The notes under the pieces were generated by a model. The model did no database searches and was not told where the DNA came from. It worked only from the letters and a program-made list of their open reading frames with translations. Shown here piece by piece: positions 6,149 through 8,421 of a DNA stretch of 8,421 nucleotides. The number at the start of each line of letters is the position of its first letter. Positions within the stretch are counted from its first letter, which is position 1. The position numbers were made by a program, and so were the translations under genes. Origin of the DNA: an uncultured Bacteroidota bacterium. Lineage in GTDB: Bacteria > Bacteroidota > Bacteroidia > Chitinophagales > Chitinophagaceae. The stretch covers positions 1 through 8,421 of the forward strand of contig CALLKA010000141.1 in the NCBI GenBank assembly GCA_938008665.1, written 5' to 3'.

Positions 6149-7411
6149 ATGGAAAAATCCCTGTCGCATTGGAAAGCCGAACACCCCCTTTTATTTATCT
6201 CCATTTCAATATGTATTGGTTATTTAATAGCTAACCACTTTGGCGATCATTATGCATATTTAAATAACAACATTGCCTTTTTCATTATTGGAATAAGCAT
6301 GGGTACTTTATTATGCTTACCCCTATTTCCATTAAAAAAATGGCAACAAGGCATAATCATACTACTCATATTAGTAAGCTGGGGATGTGTTATCTATTTA
6401 ACTACCCAACAGCAAAACTTAATGTGGTTACCCTATCCCAATGGGGTCATAAGTCATACACGCATATGGATGATGCAAAAAATTGACAAGCACATCATAG
6501 AACATGAAGCGAGTGGTTTTGCAAAAGCATTACTAATAGGCGTAAAATCAGACGTAGATAAAAATATAATTAAAGCATACACCCAATTAGGCATAATACA
6601 TATCATTGCCATCAGTGGTATGCATTTAGATATTATATTTAAAAACCTAGTTTTTGTTACAGGTCATTTACCACGTAATCTATTTTGGCGTATTATTGAA
6701 CTTGCCATTGTACTAATCACAGTTTGGATATATACCTTTATTGCATTGGCAAGCCCTTCGGTGATAAGAGCAAGTATTTTTTTTAGCCTATTTTTTGTAG
6801 GAACATTTTTAAACCAACCTAAGTATACCCTTAATTGTATTGCGGGTGGTATATTGGTAATATTATTTTTTGACCTACACTCCATTTATCATATTGGCTT
6901 ACAATTATCCTATGCAGCCGTTATTGGCATTCATTTATTTTATCGGATATTTTATAAAATGGTGCCCATGGACAATCCAATTTTAAATTGGATGTGGGGT
7001 AACTTATGTATCACTTTGTCAGCGCAATTGACCACTTTGCCTATTTTATTGTATCACTTTCATCAAACTTCTACCTTGGTCATTATTAGTAATTTTATGA
7101 TGGTTCCATTAAGTACCCTTTTGTTATACGCTTTAATTGGATTAATGATTTTGCCAAACCAACTCAGCTTTAGTATGCACCTAGGCGACCTGATTCAATC
7201 CTATATAAATTTCTTAAATCGTGTGGTTTTGAACTTTCACCATAATCCTATCGGCACTCCTTTGCTAGTTCAAATGTCAGGGCGAATGGTGGTAGGCTAT
7301 TACTTTTGGCTATTGTTTGTTTATATATGGCTGTATAAGCGAAAAGCCAAATACCTTTTTTATAGCTTGGTGATAATTACCCTAGTTTGCCTAATAAAGT
7401 TATTCCCCTAG
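6149..7411 (+). CDS. comEC: Short ComEC/Rec2-family membrane protein
   Basis: Polytopic inner-membrane protein homologous to the ComEC channel that passes single-stranded DNA into the cytoplasm during transformation. Motifs of the Competence domain are ALLIG (127-131), HIIAISGMHLDI (151-162), SPSVIRASI (202-210), LQLSYAAVIGI (251-261) and SAQLTTLPILLYHFH (291-305) with SNFMMVPLSTLLLY (314-327). Hydrophobic segments lie near 12-30, 41-60, 66-84, 150-170, 181-200, 207-222, 226-242, 246-266, 283-302, 308-334, 383-396 and 401-418. At 420 residues it is far shorter than typical ComEC (about 650-780). Only about 40 residues separate the third segment from ALLIG, leaving no room for the usual OB-fold domain, and no metallo-beta-lactamase domain follows. 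I see no frameshift or leftover sequence, so this looks like a compact gene. Whether it works in DNA uptake is uncertain. The 48-base upstream gap has no clear promoter or terminator, so it may be read with the upstream pair. Confidence 0.85.
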   Translation: MEKSLSHWKAEHPLLFISISICIGYLIANHFGDHYAYLNNNIAFFIIGISMGTLLCLPLFPLKKWQQGIIILLILVSWGCVIYLTTQQQNLMWLPYPNGVISHTRIWMMQKIDKHIIEHEASGFAKALLIGVKSDVDKNIIKAYTQLGIIHIIAISGMHLDIIFKNLVFVTGHLPRNLFWRIIELAIVLITVWIYTFIALASPSVIRASIFFSLFFVGTFLNQPKYTLNCIAGGILVILFFDLHSIYHIGLQLSYAAVIGIHLFYRIFYKMVPMDNPILNWMWGNLCITLSAQLTTLPILLYHFHQTSTLVIISNFMMVPLSTLLLYALIGLMILPNQLSFSMHLGDLIQSYINFLNRVVLNFHHNPIGTPLLVQMSGRMVVGYYFWLLFVYIWLYKRKAKYLFYSLVIITLVCLIKLFP

Positions 7412-7462
7412 CTGCATAAGAATTTGTGGAAAATCAGCAAAAAATAAAAAATGGAAAGCGCG

Positions 7463-7470
7463 TACCTTTG
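7463..7470 (+). promoter_or_regulatory. -7 promoter box directly before purH
   Basis: TACCTTTG at 7463-7470 matches the Bacteroidota -7 consensus TAnnTTTG exactly and ends only three bases before the purH ATG at 7474. If used, transcription would begin at or within the start codon, giving a leaderless message. The expected -33 TTTG is missing at 17-23 bases upstream, where the sequence is A-rich. The nearest TTTG (7423-7426) is 36 bases away, too far. Confidence 0.4.
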
Positions 7471-7473
7471 GGT

Positions 7474-8421
7474 ATGGAAAAGAAAATAAAATCAGCCCTC
7501 ATTTCAGTTTTTTACAAAGACGGTTTGGAGCCATTAGCAAAAACCCTGCAAAAATTAAATATTACCATTTATTCTACAGGTGGCACGCAAAAATTTTTAG
7601 AAGATTTAGGCATTCCTTGTGTGTCCGTTGAATCTGTTACTGGCTACCCTTCCATTTTAGGCGGTCGTGTAAAAACATTACACCCATCCGTATTTGGGGG
7701 CATCTTAGGTCGTAGATACGAGGAGCAAGACTTAATCGAAATGGCCCAATACAAAATACCAGAACTTGATCTTGTCATTGTTGACTTATACCCTTTTGAG
7801 GAAACCCTAAAAAATACCAATGAAGAAAAAGCAATCATTGAAAAAATTGATATTGGAGGTCCTTCGATGATACGTGCGGCAGCAAAAAACTTCAGAGACT
7901 TGGTGGTTTTATCAGCAAAGGATGATTATGAAAAACTAAATCAAATTTTAATTAGTCAAGAGGGACAAACAAATTTAGAACAACGAAAAGCATTCGCTGC
8001 TAAGGCTTTTGAAGTGGTCATGAATTATGATGTTGCGATAAGTAATTATTTCAACCCGCCGCAAGGCAAAGTGTTACGCTATGGAGAAAACCCACATCAA
8101 GTGGCTACTTTTTATGGTGATCTTGAACAATGGTTTACACAATTACATGGCAAGGAATTGTCTTATAATAATTTAGTGGATGTAGATGCTGCCATTGCTT
8201 TAATCGGGGAATTACCTTCAATAAGCTTTGCCATCATCAAGCATACCAATGTTTGTGGCGTGGCGAATCGCACTACCGTATTTGAAAGCTGGCAAGCAGC
8301 TTTAGCGGGTGACCCAGAAAGCGCCTTTGGTGGTGTTTTAGTGACCAATGGTAAAATTGATACAGCCACTGCGGAAGCAATTCAAGAAATATTTTTTGAA
8401 GTACTCATTGCGCCTGCATTT
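7474..8421 (+). CDS. purH: Bifunctional AICAR formyltransferase / IMP cyclohydrolase, 3' truncated
   Basis: First 316 codons of PurH (about 510 residues in full), open to the end of the window. It catalyses the last two steps of de novo purine synthesis in the cytoplasm: formylation of AICAR with 10-formyl-THF (EC 2.1.2.3), then ring closure to IMP (EC 3.5.4.10). The N-terminal IMP cyclohydrolase (MGS-like) domain shows KIKSALISVFYKDGL (4-18), YSTGGT (33-38), GGRVKTLHP (63-71), DLYPF (104-108) and IDIGGPSMIRAAAKN (125-139). The transformylase domain begins with LRYGENPHQ (201-209) and GKELSYNNLVDVDAA (226-240), and keeps the catalytic Lys-His pair in IIKHTNVCGVA (254-264) and ESAFGGV (282-288). 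The usual NPCG reads NVCG. The ATG at 7474 gives the expected N-terminus and no other start is near. It is separated from comEC by 62 bases containing a -7 box, so it is probably transcribed on its own. Its product, IMP, is what hypoxanthine from Ade would also give after salvage. Confidence 0.96.
   Translation, partial: MEKKIKSALISVFYKDGLEPLAKTLQKLNITIYSTGGTQKFLEDLGIPCVSVESVTGYPSILGGRVKTLHPSVFGGILGRRYEEQDLIEMAQYKIPELDLVIVDLYPFEETLKNTNEEKAIIEKIDIGGPSMIRAAAKNFRDLVVLSAKDDYEKLNQILISQEGQTNLEQRKAFAAKAFEVVMNYDVAISNYFNPPQGKVLRYGENPHQVATFYGDLEQWFTQLHGKELSYNNLVDVDAAIALIGELPSISFAIIKHTNVCGVANRTTVFESWQAALAGDPESAFGGVLVTNGKIDTATAEAIQEIFFEVLIAPAF

Noticed and set aside
6132..6155. Short inverted repeat (TTTCC/GGAAA, and TCCC/GGGA) around the comEC start as a translational switch
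   Set aside because: Stems are only four to five pairs with competing pairings, which is not distinguishable from chance.
2260..7411. A new multi-gene defence or uptake system
   Set aside because: The genes are mostly housekeeping families with intact motifs. There are no repeats, nucleases, recombinases or base-composition shifts that would mark an accessory island.
7451..7453. ATG at 7451 as an earlier purH start
   Set aside because: It is out of frame with purH (23 bases before 7474), and the PurH N-terminus matches the family from 7474.

Overview
The window is AT-rich bacterial DNA in which every gene lies on the + strand and is closely packed, with no gap above 62 bases. It looks like a member of the Bacteroidota, possibly Chitinophagaceae or a relative; this family-level guess is tentative. 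Supporting signs are a DUF5916/CBM9-like cell-surface protein, a Bacteroidota-style EI24 membrane protein, a Bacteroidota-style uracil phosphoribosyltransferase, absence of clear Shine-Dalgarno sites, and TAnnTTTG-type -7 promoter boxes. The first 34 bases are not genomic: they are the Illumina TruSeq read-2 adapter, left on the end of an assembled contig.

Layout: (1) adapter, 1-34. (2) A DUF5916 outer-membrane protein truncated at its 5' end by the contig edge, 37-2247; its open frame and signal peptide continue upstream of the TTG that a gene caller would pick. (3) Adenine deaminase ade, 2260-3894. (4) Uracil phosphoribosyltransferase upp, 3937-4590, with a possible promoter of its own. (5) An EI24-domain membrane protein with a TTG start, 4638-5399, overlapping by one base (6) an RsmI-like SAM-dependent methyltransferase, 5399-6100. 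(7) A very short ComEC/Rec2-family protein of 420 residues, 6149-7411. (8) The first 316 codons of purH, 7474-8421, running off the 3' end, with a -7 promoter box almost touching its start codon.

The theme is nucleobase and nucleotide metabolism. Ade turns adenine into hypoxanthine, Upp turns uracil into UMP, and PurH makes IMP de novo. ComEC homologues move single-stranded DNA across the inner membrane. A link between DNA import and base salvage is only suggested by position. The EI24/methyltransferase pair looks translationally coupled, but its role is unknown.

I see no mobile element, CRISPR array, tRNA or rRNA gene, and no convincing new system. The points most worth a second look are the adapter, the hidden N-terminus of the first gene, the stripped-down ComEC, and the nearly leaderless purH start.
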